From Bolinopsis microptera (lineage: Eukaryota; Ctenophora; Tentaculata; Lobata; Bolinopsidae), in NCBI RefSeq assembly GCF_026151205.1, contig NC_087084.1:13419453-13483452 (forward strand): 64,000 nucleotides of DNA. Direction: 5' to 3'. Position 1 is the stretch's first letter, and every line of letters starts with the position of its first letter. This document shows, one piece after another, positions 45,601-58,207 of the stretch. Under the pieces are notes generated by a model. That model was not told the DNA's origin, made no database searches, and saw only the letters and a list, made by a program, of their open reading frames with translations. The position numbers were made by a program, and so were the translations under genes.

Positions 45601-48600
45601 CAGTTCTGTAAAAATTAGTTGCTCAGAAACTTAATATTATCCACCAATAGTATTACAAGGATGCACCATATTAATATAATATAATTAATAGTAATTATAG
45701 TAATAGATAAGATAATATCCCCGCAGTGCGCGAAATAGTGCAGTCTGGGGGACGTGCACATGGGTACTGCTGTAACGTGGCTGACCATGAAAATGTCGTC
45801 AAACTTCATGAGCAGGTTATTGTTACTATTCATTTGTAATTACAGTGTTGAAATGTTAAAAATCAGGTTTTTGTGGTATGGTGTTTTTTCCAATTACCCT
45901 CAATTAAAAATCGAATTCATGCGCGAAAAATGATTACTTAAATTACCATTTTCATTAAGTTAGATAAAAATCTGTCCAACATGTTTTACATGTTTTAATT
46001 AGATTACCTCAGTTGTATTAGCAATCTTGTTTGAATCTATACATTGATGATATTATTGTGTAATGTGTACATTTAACATATATCATTACTTTAAATCTTA
46101 AAATAAGTGTATAATAGCTCTACATAAAATTAAGGCAGAAAGTCGAATAAGATTAGGTATAATTGTCGAGATACTGTGTATGTCGATATACAGTGTGATT
46201 ACCGTTTTAATTAAATGTGATATTTAAAAAATTCAGTTCAATGAATTTGTATGCCTTTCAGACTTTAGCGGATGTAGGAAAAGTGTCGTACGTGTTCAAC
46301 GTTGCTGGCGTGGTTTCTGGTAAACTCTTCCGAGACCTCACACCTGCTGACATCAAACTGTAAGTATTACTTACTGTAGGTATTTCCTGTTTTTTATTTC
46401 TAATTTGACTGTAAGTATTTCCTGTTTTTTATTTCTAATTTGAAAACTGATTTTCTAGTGTCACTAAAGTTAAGTAGGTTTTGGCTCAGTGTATGTTAAT
46501 TGTTAGGAGTAAGGTAGCAGGTCGGGTTTAGTTATGATCCGGGATTGGCCGGAATTTGTTGTTATATATTTAATATTTTCTGCATTACTGATAATATATT
46601 TTGTTTAGGACGATGGATGTGAACGTGTTGGCTGTTTTCTGGGTGACCCAGACTTTCCTAGAAGACATGAGAGAGCTTGGTAAGTACATACATAACTTCT
46701 TGGTAATCCGTAATAATCTATACAATATCATGGTAAGTAGCTACTTCTTGGTAAGTACTTGGTAAGTACCCACTAAACTTGGTAAGTACTTACTACTTGG
46801 TAAGTACCTACTTGGTTAATGAGAGCTACTGATAATATCTAGCGATCAATTGAATGTAACTACTGAATTACCCATACAAAATGCTCCCACCAGTCACCAC
46901 TACATTATATAGCAGGCATAACGACATGTACAGTATGTTGTGATGTGTACCATTATTATACACGACACGTAGTCACGTACACATAGTCCCTGGAGGTTGT
47001 AGTTCCTCGGAGTTAATACCTCCAGGTACCAGGCTTTGTCTTGGTACCAGGCCTTGTCTTCTGGAGATTATGCTATTAACACAACACTCCAAAATATCTG
47101 GGCCGCTAGACAGACACTTTAAATAGTAGGTGCTGACTGTTACAGACATAACTCATAAGTAGCTACTTTGTAATAAACCACATAAACCAAACCTTCTTAT
47201 TAAAATAGACATTCTTTTCATACTTCATTTAACATCTAGAACCTTCAAACAGTACCTTCAATAGTACTTTGGTTAGTGTACAGAATAAGTTAATAGAACA
47301 AAAATGCAAACAGTCGTGCAATACTGGGGCCTGGTGCATATCAATTGAACTGACAACGTACACAACTGATCAACCAAACCTTTTATTATCATGAAAATCT
47401 TCAATTTTGGCTGATTGTGTCCACGTGTAGTGTGTATTACTGATTATTACTATTAGTATGAGATAATAAATGCTACATTTTTATACATGTTGATATATTT
47501 TAATACATCTGCTTGGCAGGAAATTCTGTATCGGTTTGGAAAGAAGATATGATAGTCAATATCACGGGTTACGTTAGAAGATATAGATTAAAAATTGTAA
47601 AAATGCCAAATTCAGCTCACATGCATGCCAATATGGAATGAGATTTAGACAATTTTAACAAGAAATACTCTGATTATCAGTACGAATTAGCCAACATCAC
47701 GTGCCCTGTTATAACCGTGGTCATATTCGTGATACATTTTTCCCCCATCCATGACTCAAAGTGCCGGGGTTATTTTGCGCGATAATCTGAATTAAATAAT
47801 TATTGGCGCGGGAGCTGAACTGACCAAGTACATTGTTAATTTCACCATACATAATGTACATATCCATGCAATGTACATATCACACTAGCTGAATTAATTT
47901 GATGTAACCCTCCCAAGTAGGAATTTTCCCTTCCTGAAATCGTTTGCTGATAATATACGGTATACCACTTTGCAACAATATTGAGGGAGTTCACGGTTTA
48001 TGAAATTTGTGATTCCAAACAAAGAAAATTTAATTAGGATCTATGTAGTCAAACTTTCCGTTTTGATGAAATCCTCAAGCATACTAAGGAAACTATTTGC
48101 GTGTGTACAGATATAATATGCCTGGCATAGTTTCTAAGTAGGTGTGACAACGACTACACAATACACAATACAGTATCCGTAACAATCTCCTTTTGTCTCA
48201 TATAATATAACTATATAATACACCTACACGAAAGCAAAAGTTTGTATTGGAATTGTATCAAATTTAAGCTTATTGAGGCTGTGTAGAAAAGGTTTCTTAA
48301 AACGACTGCTTCGTCTATTGGGTGACTATTTAAATCTAAAACCCATTGAATTGACAGAAAAAGCTGGTTGGACAAAGGTTTTTACTCGTGTGTACAGTGT
48401 ACACTGTACACACGAATTTTATTTTTCCCCCCATGATGATACACCCGTGTCCCCCCATGATACCCCCGTGTCCCCCCCCCATGATGATACCCCTGTGTCC
48501 CCCCCCCCGTGTCCCCCCCCCCGGCCCCGTGTCCCCCCCCCGTGTCCCCCCCCCGTGTCCCCCCCCCCCCGGCCCCGTGTCCCCCCATGATAACCCCGTG

Positions 48601-51600
48601 TCCCCCCCCATGATGATACCCCCGTGTCCCCCCATGATACTCCTCGTCTCCCCCCCCCCCCCCCCGTGTCCCCCCATGATGATGTTACAATAGTCGATTA
48701 AGGTACTGTGGTCGTTTGATAAGAAGTCTGAAATGTAATAGATCCCCAGATCAACGAGATTGATGTTCCAAAGTTTGGACCCAATGTCAGTGACCGCTTG
48801 GTTGGCCAATCAGTCTGACATTATACTCTCACATACAGATCTTGATATTTGTTTGACACGTGACAGATCTATTTATAGATCTGTCATAATGTTTATAAAC
48901 ATTATCTTCAGGGTACGGACACGTGACCACGATTAGCTCAGTAGCAGGACTGTTTGGCTCGATAAAGCTGGTGGATTACAGTTGCAGCAAGTTCGCTGTA
49001 ATGGGCCTTGTCGAGGCTCTTAGATTTGAGATTATGGCAGAGGTATGTGAATTTTATCTTTTTCTTGAGACACCTCCAGCGAAAATACTTGGGTTTCGCC
49101 AAGTTCTGATTTGTTTCTGTTTTTCTATCGCTTATAAAATAATAAAACATCTTCTGAATAATCCATTTTCATTTTAATTAATTTTAAAAAATCCGATTTT
49201 ATGCAAAACAGCATGGTTTGTTAACAAGTGTAATATTACCTTCAGAATTTGCCGATAGAGTTCACGATGGTAAATCCTTACTTTATAAAGACTGGTATGT
49301 TCGAGGGAGTGGTGAGCAAATGGCCTTATTTCATGCCAATGTTAGAAACTGGATGGGTAGGAGACAAGGTATGTTGATATTATCTATTATCTATTATCTA
49401 TTATCTATTATCTATTATCTATTATCTATTATAATTTGTTGTGGAAAATATTCTACAATTCCTATTTCTCGGATCTTGCAATTCTGGTGGTATCCTCAAT
49501 ATCATGGTGTATTATATTATAATATTATAATATTATAATATTATAATATTATAATATTATAATATTATAATATTATAATATTATAATATTATCTCTACTA
49601 TAATTCAAAAGATTCTTTCTGCTGTACGACCGCCCACGTGCAAATTAGACGAGAAATAGGAAGTTGCATAGTAACCATGGTAACGAGGGTTAAAAGTGCA
49701 CTTGCAAGTTGCACGTGCAAGGATTTGAGAGGGGCATTTTGATCGGTTTTTTGTTATTACGTGGTGTTCAGTGCGAGTTATAGTTTAATTGGCTGTTTCT
49801 TCGGTTGTGATGGATATTTGTTGATACTGTAAAAACTGACTACGAAAGAATACTATTAGCTTCCTCCCTGTGACCACGGGCTTTCTAGTAATATTATAAT
49901 ATAACCCGGAAACTCTGATGGAAATAGCTGATTTAGTTACTTGCCGGATATTTGGTATTCTATATTATTACATCATAACATCACCGTTTGGCTATAGTAG
50001 TCCAGACTTTACAAGCCCGGCTGCTACTTGGCCCGGGGTAAGTTGCACTTCCATTTGGCTATTTATCAAGAATTTGTTTAATAATTTCATGATCTGACAT
50101 TTTCATCTCTCTCTCAGATAATAGAAGCGGTGGAGCAGAATCGTGTTATTGTTGTAATGCCCAGAATATTCTACTATCTTATGCTAACCAAAGCTTTCTG
50201 CCCAGACAGACTCTCCTACCACGTAAGTGTAATGTTTTAAGATTTAGAAATTCTGAAATTCATTCTTCAATCAAAAATTTAGGGAATTTATAAAGCATAG
50301 ATCGCTGAAGCTATGAAATTTGGTCCAAAATTTGTGTAGCACTTTTTCGGATTTTTTGCTTCTGGAAAACGCTAGATTTAAAACAATGCCCCGAATAAAG
50401 AATACCATTGGCGGCATTTTCGGTGAAAGACATAATTTATATGCATTGATTTATTTCTTATTCCAGAGAAGTTCGACAAAATCAAAATTAGATTGCGCAA
50501 TAACTTAGTCAAACAATTCTCAGTTCCTCACAGTGCAGTGGTTCGGTTGTCACCATGCTCTGAAACACTACCAGATGATAATTTTTTCAAGAAATTTCGA
50601 TCTCAAAATTTCACACTCACATGTTGAGCTCAAAATATCATGTGATGAACTATAGGAATGTCCATCGCTCCTTCCATTGTCTCCCAAAAAATACAATAAA
50701 AAATGTTACCCTCAAATAAGATTGTAATATCACGAGGAATTCTGCAAAGATATTGAGCTACTTTGAGCATTTTTTAAATTCTAGCTCCTACTGTATGTTG
50801 AAAAAATGACCGTAATATTATACGTTAGCCTTCAAGCCGCTCGCTTATCTGGTCTACTTCATTGTTTGTTACTTTAGCAAAAAATCAGGTTTTTTAATTT
50901 CAAAGTTACAAAATGGCCTCATTGTGGCATTACCTCAATGCACTTGGTATGAAATATGTACGTCTTCGATCTACATTGATATTACATATTATATAATCTT
51001 ACATAAATATTATGCGTCGTCATAGCATGGGGCTAATGAATAACGAAGATAAGGGGCACATAACACAAAATATTTATGGGAAAATAACTTGCCTTCTAAA
51101 AAACAGCTGTTTAATTCCATAGAACCCACTTTTTATCACCATGTCTAGAGCTTCCCGCCAAAAAGTGCGGTTAAACTGTAATAACGACATAGTGTTAAGT
51201 TAAGCAGTGAGCATTGTGTATAATTGTGCAGTCCCATTCTTTTGGTCCCATTGGTAACTTACTATAACGTGCTGGATGCCCACACATAAAGCATCCACAG
51301 GCTGTAATTATAAGGCTGCAGTAATTAGAAGCAATTAGCGTGTACTAATTAGCGTGTACTAATTAGCGTGTACTAATTAGCGTGTACTAATTAGCGTGTA
51401 CTATTTAGCGTGTACTAATTAGCGTGTACTAATTAGCGTGTACTAATTAGCGTGTACGTGGGCTGCTGTGTCATGTTGACACTGTTCCTAATTATGAGTA
51501 CATACACACACGTGGTATACTATTTCCGATACTAAAATGGTTTTGTATAATGGAAATTTTTAAGAAATGTTGGACTCATTAAGCGCTTACATTTTACTTT

Positions 51601-54210
51601 TTGATAAATACCATCATATCTGAATCCAGCCTAAATATAATATACTGGATTATTGGAATGTTTAATGAAATACTTGGAGTTTTGTCCCATCACAACGCTA
51701 TTGTTTGAAAATATGTCTATTGATAATTACAACTGTCAGCTGAGTTAAATAGTGGTTGCATCATTAGGGGGGGGGGGGGGGGGGGGGGATCATTACCAAC
51801 TTGAATAGTACTGAAGTACTGACTATAAAAATACCACGGCTGGACTAAAATTTCAAGATAACAGTTACTCAGTTAAATTATGAAATGAATTGAAAGCTAG
51901 AAGCTCTACATTTTGAAGCCAGGTTTTCGCAATTTCGCGGCTGTGTTATAGTTGGAACAAATACTCCAAAACCCTAACAATTGCCTTATCACGTATTGTG
52001 TTGCTGTGGTTAACAGTTAATAGTACTATCTTTACACTATGCACTGAAGGGGTATCCTAGGAAGTTTCTTGAACTTTCAACAGGTGCCCCTGCTGCTATG
52101 GTCTAATATGAGTATTTTGTGAGGATAAAATATGTTGGCGAAATTGTAAGCATTCGTTAACAGTTATCTTCCGATTGGTAACCAAGAATCAAGGAGCTTG
52201 TTTGAGAGTGTCTTAGTCTGGTTTATAAATATCAGAAAAGAAAACAGGATAATATTATGATGTAGAAATGGGAGCAATTAAAATAGACAATACCTCAAAT
52301 TTATAAAATAAGGTAATTAATTAATGAGATAATAGTTTGGCAAATTTAAACGTGTCGCGTTTAGCTACATATTATATCATAGCTAATGCGTATTGTTGAA
52401 GCATGCTGGATAATGGTCTAAGACAACGTGCAGCCAGTTTAAACAAATCACTGTTACATTTGTAGTAATTAAATGCGGGGGTAATAATGTAGTAATCACG
52501 TGTGTTTGTAGTGTATCTTTATATTATTGTGTTGTGTTACGCAGCGATGTAGAGCTGATGTAGTCATCATCGAGTGATGTGAACCAGACGCACGAATAAA
52601 ATGAACATAGATTACTGAGGAGTTCAATAGTTTAATTATGTAAAAATAAATGTTTTTAAATAACAGATTGTTACAAGTGAACAACGCTTGTTTCTAATCT
52701 TTTCTTAAGAAACTAATATGTTAATATATAATATTGATTAGTTGTGAATTTAATTGTCTATAAAAGTACCGATTAATAAAAATATGTAAGTCTAACAAAT
52801 CGCTCTGAGTACTGCAAGGTGTTCCCATCGTGCTGCACCAGAACATTCCTGACCCTGACACTGACCCTGACCCTGACCCTGACCCTGACCCTGACCCTGA
52901 CCCTGACCCTGACCCTGACCCTGACCCTGACCCTGACCCTGACCCTGACCCTGACCCTGACCCTGACCCTGACCCTGACCCTGACCCTGACCCTGACCCT
53001 GACCCTGACCCTGACCCTGACCCTGACCCTGACCCTGACCCTGACCCTGACCCTGACCCTGACCCTGACCCTGACCCTGACCCTGATCCTGACCCTGACC
53101 CTGACCCTGATCCTGACCCTGACCCTGACCCTGACCCTGACATACAAGTTATTGTTGGGGATTATTGTACAATATAATATGTTATAATTATATAACTTTA
53201 TTCGAATCAAAAATATGTCATCTTCACTACAACCAGCGTCAACAAGAAATTCTAAGAAAACTGATATCTTAATATCTAGGGTATCTACCTTACGTCTTAC
53301 GAGACATATAATTATATTGAACATAATTCCTGTTCGACCTGAATGATTTGGGAACGAAAATATGGGATTGTTTGCCGAAAACCACCGCATTTCGTACCCC
53401 AAATTAAATCATGGTATTTGGGCAATTTTTTCATTTCTTTATTTCACAAAAATAAAGCCCAATATTTGAGAAAATCAATAAAATAAAATTTGAAAAATTA
53501 CAAGTCAATTTCTTTTTGATCTTTTTTTCCTCTCCAGTGTAGTCCCAGGTGTAGGCACCTCTAACAAAGTAACAAGCTGTTTCATCTTATAAACAGTTTC
53601 GCCGGCGAAAGTTAGTTTTAACTTGACTTCTAATCCTCCAGACGGAATGAGAGATCGCCGGTATTTGTTATCCTCCACCACTCCCGAAATTTCACCGCCG
53701 TGGCAAATGGAACTTACGTACCTTTTAATTAAATTTGTCTCGTAAGGTATACTTCGAAGTATTTGATTTCGAAGCTGACTAGAATTTCGGGTTAAATTTC
53801 AAATTTAAGATAAAATATTGCTGAATCGCACATTTACCGGGTAGTGAGCACCTTATCAGAGACATTACGCAAAACTGCATATTATAGCCCCCTACAATAA
53901 ATTATTTTTACTGACGTCATATTCTAGAAGCCTCCACATTTTTGGTTATACTTACGATAAAAAATAACTACATACTGGTACAAGCGATACAATCATACGT
54001 CGCTAATATCCGAGGCGTAGTCTTTCCAAAAAAGTAAGATCGAGCTTAGAATGTTAATAACTAATTATTATTATTAATTAATAACTAACTTTTAAAAATA
54101 TCCCACAGATAAACAAGTTCTCGGGAACTTTCGATGTGATGCAGTATTTCACTGGCAGACCTGATTCCAAAGAAGCGGATTCCAACACAGAAAAGAGTAA
54201 AGACTCATAG
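42623..54210 (+). CDS. SDR16C-like short-chain dehydrogenase/reductase, nine exons
   Basis: NAD(P)-dependent oxidoreductase of the SDR16C group (RDH10, HSD17B11/13, SDR16C5 relatives), which act on retinol or steroids at ER or lipid-droplet membranes. Exons: 42623-42785, 45340-45435, 45727-45815, 46262-46359, 46609-46679, 48912-49042, 49246-49368, 50118-50222, 54109-54210. All introns are GT-AG, the phases match and the total is 978 bases, giving 325 residues. Features: N-terminal hydrophobic anchor (about 5-37); cofactor motif TGTGSGIG (52-59); D77 after the second strand; CNVAD (102-106) where CDV(S/T)D is usual; NVAG (129-132); catalytic tetrad N154, S182, Y195, K199 in DVN, ISSVAG and YSCSK; NPYFIKTGMF (226-235). 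All active-site residues are present, so the enzyme should work. Introns 1, 5 and 8 are long and full of repeats. Substrate is unknown. Confidence 0.92.
43060..43550. repeat. 30-bp minisatellite, about 16 identical copies (SDR intron 1)
   Basis: The unit GATAATTATAACAAATGGAA plus TAAGATAGAT repeats without a mismatch across at least seven full 60-base lines. The minus strand is open for 169 codons of LIPFVIIIIY; with no start context, splice logic or non-repetitive part this is not a gene. Confidence 0.96.
43874..44916 (-). CDS. secreted coiled-coil / fucolectin-like (F5/8C-type) domain protein
   Basis: A two-exon gene on the minus strand: exon 1 44916-44764 and exon 2 44578-43874, joined in phase 0 across a GT-AG intron, giving 285 residues. 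Residues 1-17 form a signal peptide (FTKQLLLTLFLCHCSA). About 35-130 is helical and probably a coiled coil for oligomerisation (EVVQQDKVVEQLKSDLTTAL). Then a 22-residue block is tandemly duplicated (RLISQHKL(C/S)WQNTT..YRTADF). The C-terminal jelly-roll reads SIDLGGFFKIHTVKIWNR, CCQERGSGL and INLREVQVFG, the pattern of fucolectin/tachylectin-4/pentraxin (FTP) or galactose-binding-like domains. The usual sugar-binding His/Arg set is not obvious. It lies wholly inside intron 1 of the SDR gene. Likely a secreted lectin or adhesion protein; ligand unknown. Confidence 0.82.
44229..44362 (-). repeat. 66-bp in-frame tandem duplication in the lectin gene
   Basis: GAAGTCGGCTGTTCTGTAAC starts at 44231 and again at 44297; the copies differ at a handful of bases. 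The length is a multiple of three, so the reading frame is kept. Confidence 0.9.
48387..48414. repeat. perfect 28-bp palindrome (SDR intron 5)
   Basis: CGTGTGTACAGTGT/ACACTGTACACACG with no spacer, immediately before the C-rich minisatellite. Confidence 0.9.
48427..48679 (+). repeat. C-rich minisatellite (SDR intron 5)
   Basis: Irregular repeats of CATGATGATACCCCCGTGTC followed by runs of 6-15 C. The minus strand has many G-runs and should form G-quadruplexes. Run lengths may be uncertain. Confidence 0.9.
49376..49596 (+). repeat. microsatellites in SDR intron 7
   Basis: A 7-base TATCTAT repeat (about 49376-49431) and an 8-base ATTATAAT repeat (about 49510-49590). Confidence 0.85.
51333..51458 (+). 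repeat. 14-bp minisatellite, about nine copies (SDR intron 8)
   Basis: Unit AATTAGCGTGTACT, with one ATTTAGCG variant. Confidence 0.92.
51767..51788 (+). repeat. G22 homopolymer (SDR intron 8)
   Basis: Twenty-two consecutive G. Exact length may be unreliable. Confidence 0.9.
52851..53140 (-). repeat. GGGTCA hexamer array in SDR intron 8
   Basis: About 48 CCCTGA units on the plus strand, which is the GGGTCA hexamer of the 23-25 kb element in the other orientation. Two CCTGAT variants occur near the right end. No inverted termini or 9-bp duplication were seen around it. Confidence 0.95.
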
Positions 54211-54478
54211 ATAGGTAGCACCAACCTAAAGGAGAGCTGCTATTACCCACAAAAACTTATATCTCATGTTGTGTTAATCTAGTTACACTGCAACCATAAC
54301 AATACGGAAACACAATAATATGAAAACATGAGCTTGTTAAGCGTCGTGTATTTCTATATTTTTGAATTTCCACGGTGATTGAGCTGCAGCTAATAGGAGA
54401 TTTTAATTGTAAAGGGAAATCGCCCGAATCCGATCACGAACCGTTTTATTGGACCACGTTATATCGTAGTGTGATGTA

Positions 54479-54593
54479 GTGCTATAGTGCTATAGTGCTA
54501 TAGTGCTATAGTGCTATAGTGCTATAGTGCTATAGTGCTATAGTGCTATAGTGCTATAGTGCTATAGTGCTATAGTGCTATAGTGCTATAGTG
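54479..54593 (+). repeat. TATAGTGC microsatellite, about 14 copies
   Basis: Pure 8-base repeat about 270 bases after the SDR stop codon, probably in or just past its 3' UTR. Confidence 0.93.
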
Positions 54594-57574
54594 TGATGTT
54601 CTGTGTAGTGTGCTATTAATAGGTAGTTTTCTAATAATAGATTTTATTAACTTATATAATATCCTTGGAATTTATTTTCACCAGAGTATTTATGTGTGGC
54701 TGTAATTTTACCGTGTTTCAAAAACAACGAACTCTATTATTATGGGATTTGTGGTTTCTAAACTATTTGGCTTTTAAAAATCGAATGGGGCTATTCATTT
54801 TCTACACAAGATCTAATTAAGTCCATCCCGGAAAGAGCGCACTTTTTGAAAAGCTTCAAAATATTCTGCTTTGTAAAGAAAGCATGATTGTTCCTTCAGA
54901 ACCCGATCAAATATACATGCCCCAAACTAAAGAAAACCACAGTTGAAGAAGTGGGACTCTGTATCAAATTTTAGATGTTAATTTGTAGTTGCCACTTTGG
55001 ATTTAATGTTTGTAAACTTGACATTACCACGTCTTGAATTTTTATGGGTGATAATTTCAATTTGCATTATCATGCAGATAAAGTTCATGAATATTGAATA
55101 ATTCAAAGCCATGAAAAATTAAACTGTTCATTATATGCTGAAGTTACCTAAACTTTTCTCAAGAAAATTGAAGTGGGATAATCTAAAATGTTTAACCTAA
55201 TTCGGAGTGCTAAACTTAACTCTTCCCTAAGATAACAGGAAGGGAATATGCAGAGATTATGTTGAATATTATGACACCCTAGTAAAAGAGATTTTAGAAT
55301 TTGTGCATATTTCAAATTCTAAAATCGAACACGCAGATTTGAGCCCCAAACCACTGACACGTCTCCCCCAGTTGGCAGTTACACTTCTATATCTTATTTG
55401 CTTCTTGCTCTTTCCTTACATATTTGGGAATTACTCCAGGAATTTCTATCCTGCCAACACAAAGCTACAGCCCCGGAAATCTGTTTCATCACTCATCGAA
55501 TTATTCGATTGACGTCAATGCCTTTTATTTCATTAAAGTCATTACTAGAAAGCATTATGTGCTATAAATTAACTATAAAATGTTACTCAACTATTATATT
55601 CCAATACGTGTACAATGTAAGCTTGTATTAACTGTTAATACAAGCGTACTGCTAAGAAGAATAACGTAGAAGCTTCTAATGTTGCTGTCGTCAAATATTT
55701 TGGCTGTCATCCATTTTCAGTTTAGCCACGGAGATGTAATATTACCTGAATTACGGGTAATTTTCGTTTGAGGTCACGTTCCTAATTACCATGTACGCAT
55801 TATGCTGTAACTTTTATGGGTGCCTCGTTACCGACTACATTCGAGACATTCTAGAAGTTTATCGTCGTGGAAAATGCGAATGACTGATCTAATTTTCTTA
55901 CATTATTCATGTTATCAGTTTCATTTGGTAAACTGTTCAGCTTTTGTAGGAGATAATTAATGCGATTCACAGGCGACCCCATGTAAGGTGTTTATATAGA
56001 TATGACTCTAGGATATGCTTACATATTGGAATATTGGAATATTTAATGATTTAACTTAAGTCTCGATGTGGATTATTTAACTGTTACATGAGTGTTATTA
56101 CTAAAACCAGTGTTTTTGGTGTGGTAAATATTTTATTACATTTTGGTGTCAATTAAATAATGAATTAGTTCCGGTGCCTGTTTTTATTCGTTGTTGCAAA
56201 TGTGATGGAAAATAGTTAAATTATTTCGATTAGATTATGGTCTTTATTTAAATTGTGCTGCCAGCCGATTTATGCAAATTTAGTTCAGTAACTAGTAAAT
56301 TATTACCTCCGTATTCCATAAAATCATGTTGATTTAATATTTGATGATTTAAAATTCAATCGATAGCTTCATTTAATTCTGTGGCAGTGCTTGATCCTTG
56401 AACTCTGAGGGAATTCACCTGAATTTTCTAGTCTTACTCGCGCACGCAAACTAACCCTTTCATAATTGCCACAATCAGTCACGAAACGAAACCCCAATAT
56501 ATTACTTTAGTTGGAAGACGTTATACAAAAGTAATATGTAAAGTACATTTTTCAGCACCGAGTGTAGTAGGAAAGCAGTGCTCCGAGAGCTGCGCGTCGG
56601 CAGTAGGATTAGCATTTAGCAACCTAACCCAAGCAATGACCATCCTGTACACTCCTTAAATTGCAGTCAGTCAATAAGAGATAAGCAAATTTAATATTGT
56701 GCGTGTATGAGTAAGGCTTGGTGTTGAGGTCAACACAGGGATAACTGCCACGTGATGGGGCATACGTAGACAGTATCTAGTTTCCTTCTTTGGTCAACGC
56801 ATTGCACGTTTTTACCAATCAAATTGGGGCTTCGGTACTGACTCCGCCCGAAAACAAAAAAGGTAATTCAATTTCGAATTAGAGATTTGTAAACTGCTAA
56901 AAGCTTTAAATCCTTTCATTAGTTTACTATGATGCATTTACCAAGAAGAGAGAAACCCAGTTTTAAATAATTAAATCAATTAACCATTCGCACTGCAAAT
57001 ACATAAAAAATAAAATGATAATAAAATCCATTAGAAAACGTAAAAATTGATCAAAGTTTTGGACTTTTCAATCGTCAAGAATAAATTACTATCGCAAAAA
57101 CATTACATTAAACTGAAAACAACCAATGTGTTTTAAATCTGATTCAAGACATTCAAAAATGTTGAATTTGATATTATTCTGAACTAATAAAAACTTTCTC
57201 CGAAAAATGAAAGTTTGACTTAAAAGATAAACCAGCCAATTACGAAGATCGTGTCTCTGACTGATAATTGAAAAAGCATCAAACTCTTCGTATCACTCCA
57301 CAAGAATTCATTCGCAGTCGTCAATCATATTTTGGTGAACCTGAGATTAATTGGAATTAGTAGTGTCATACAGTGAAAACGAAGTCATTATCACTAGTTG
57401 CAGTAGATAAATGAACAAAATTATAATATTTATAACCAGGCTTTAAAAGCATACCCCAAAAGATTTGTTCTGTGTTCACGCCATTTGAGCGTGATCAAAA
57501 GCGAAGAACAACATTGTGCACCTTCGAGACACAGCACTCATTCAACATTTTGTTAGAAAGCTCATGACAAAAAA

Positions 57575-57605
57575 TGGAGTAAACATGAACTTCATGTTTA
57601 CTCCA
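57575..57605. repeat. 31-base palindrome
   Basis: TGGAGTAAACATGAA-C-TTCATGTTTACTCCA, perfect 15-bp arms. Followed by another CATGAAGT echo. Confidence 0.85.
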
Positions 57606-58207
57606 CTTCATGTCATGAAGTAGGATAACAATGGTGAATCTGCCTCGTGATGCTTTAATCCAGCCCTTGAATTTCATCAGACTGGAACCGTGAATTTAAT
57701 GCTGCCCTCACAGCAAGCCGATAAATTATTACTTAAAACGCAGATTGTATCGCTGCAGCAGCAGTTGTGCTATCAAAGAAAACAAAAATGTGTATCATAC
57801 CTCTCGTCGAGTACTGTAGCAAAGTTTGAACAGGTTCAAACATTCCAAATCTTTAGGACAGAAACTGCCGTTGCCACAATCTTTCAGAGTCTTACAGCTA
57901 AGTGCGTTCTCCCGTTTTCTTAGCTTGCTGATTGGCTGGAACCGGCCAGTGGTTCTCTGAAACGTAAAATGTTAAATAAAGGTACGCTATGGTAGTTTCT
58001 ATCACTTTCTCTTTGATTCATCGAGCACCAAGATCAACTTGTCGTATTATATAATGATAGAAAAGAAACGCCATCTTAAAACGGGATGATTGAGACTCCT
58101 CGGACTGAATAACATTAACTCCTTCTACAAGACATCAAGCAAATCAGTTAAAGGGTTCACCGTCTCCATGGGTTATTGGATTCTGGAATTCATGATATGA
58201 AATGAAG

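Larger units (their letters stand above)
54211..58191. other. SDR 3' flank and gene-poor stretch
   Basis: No gene supported over about 4 kb. It contains an 8-bp microsatellite (54479-54593) and a 31-base palindrome at 57575-57605 (TGGAGTAAACATGAA and its complement around one base). The short open frames have no recognisable similarity. Confidence 0.5.

Noticed and set aside
48336-48809. Glycine-rich 157-codon minus-strand frame
   Set aside because: Created by the C-rich minisatellite inside an SDR intron.
49218-49538. 106-codon frame covering SDR exon 7 in the wrong frame
   Set aside because: The conserved NPYFIKTGMF sequence is in another frame and joins exon 6 and exon 8 in phase; the longer frame is a shadow.
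52773-53402. 209-codon minus-strand frame through the CCCTGA array
   Set aside because: More than half is VR repeat; the remaining ends resemble no family.
56540-56680. Possible structured RNA gene near CCGAGAGCTGCGCGTCGG
   Set aside because: No tRNA or snRNA box pattern could be matched.
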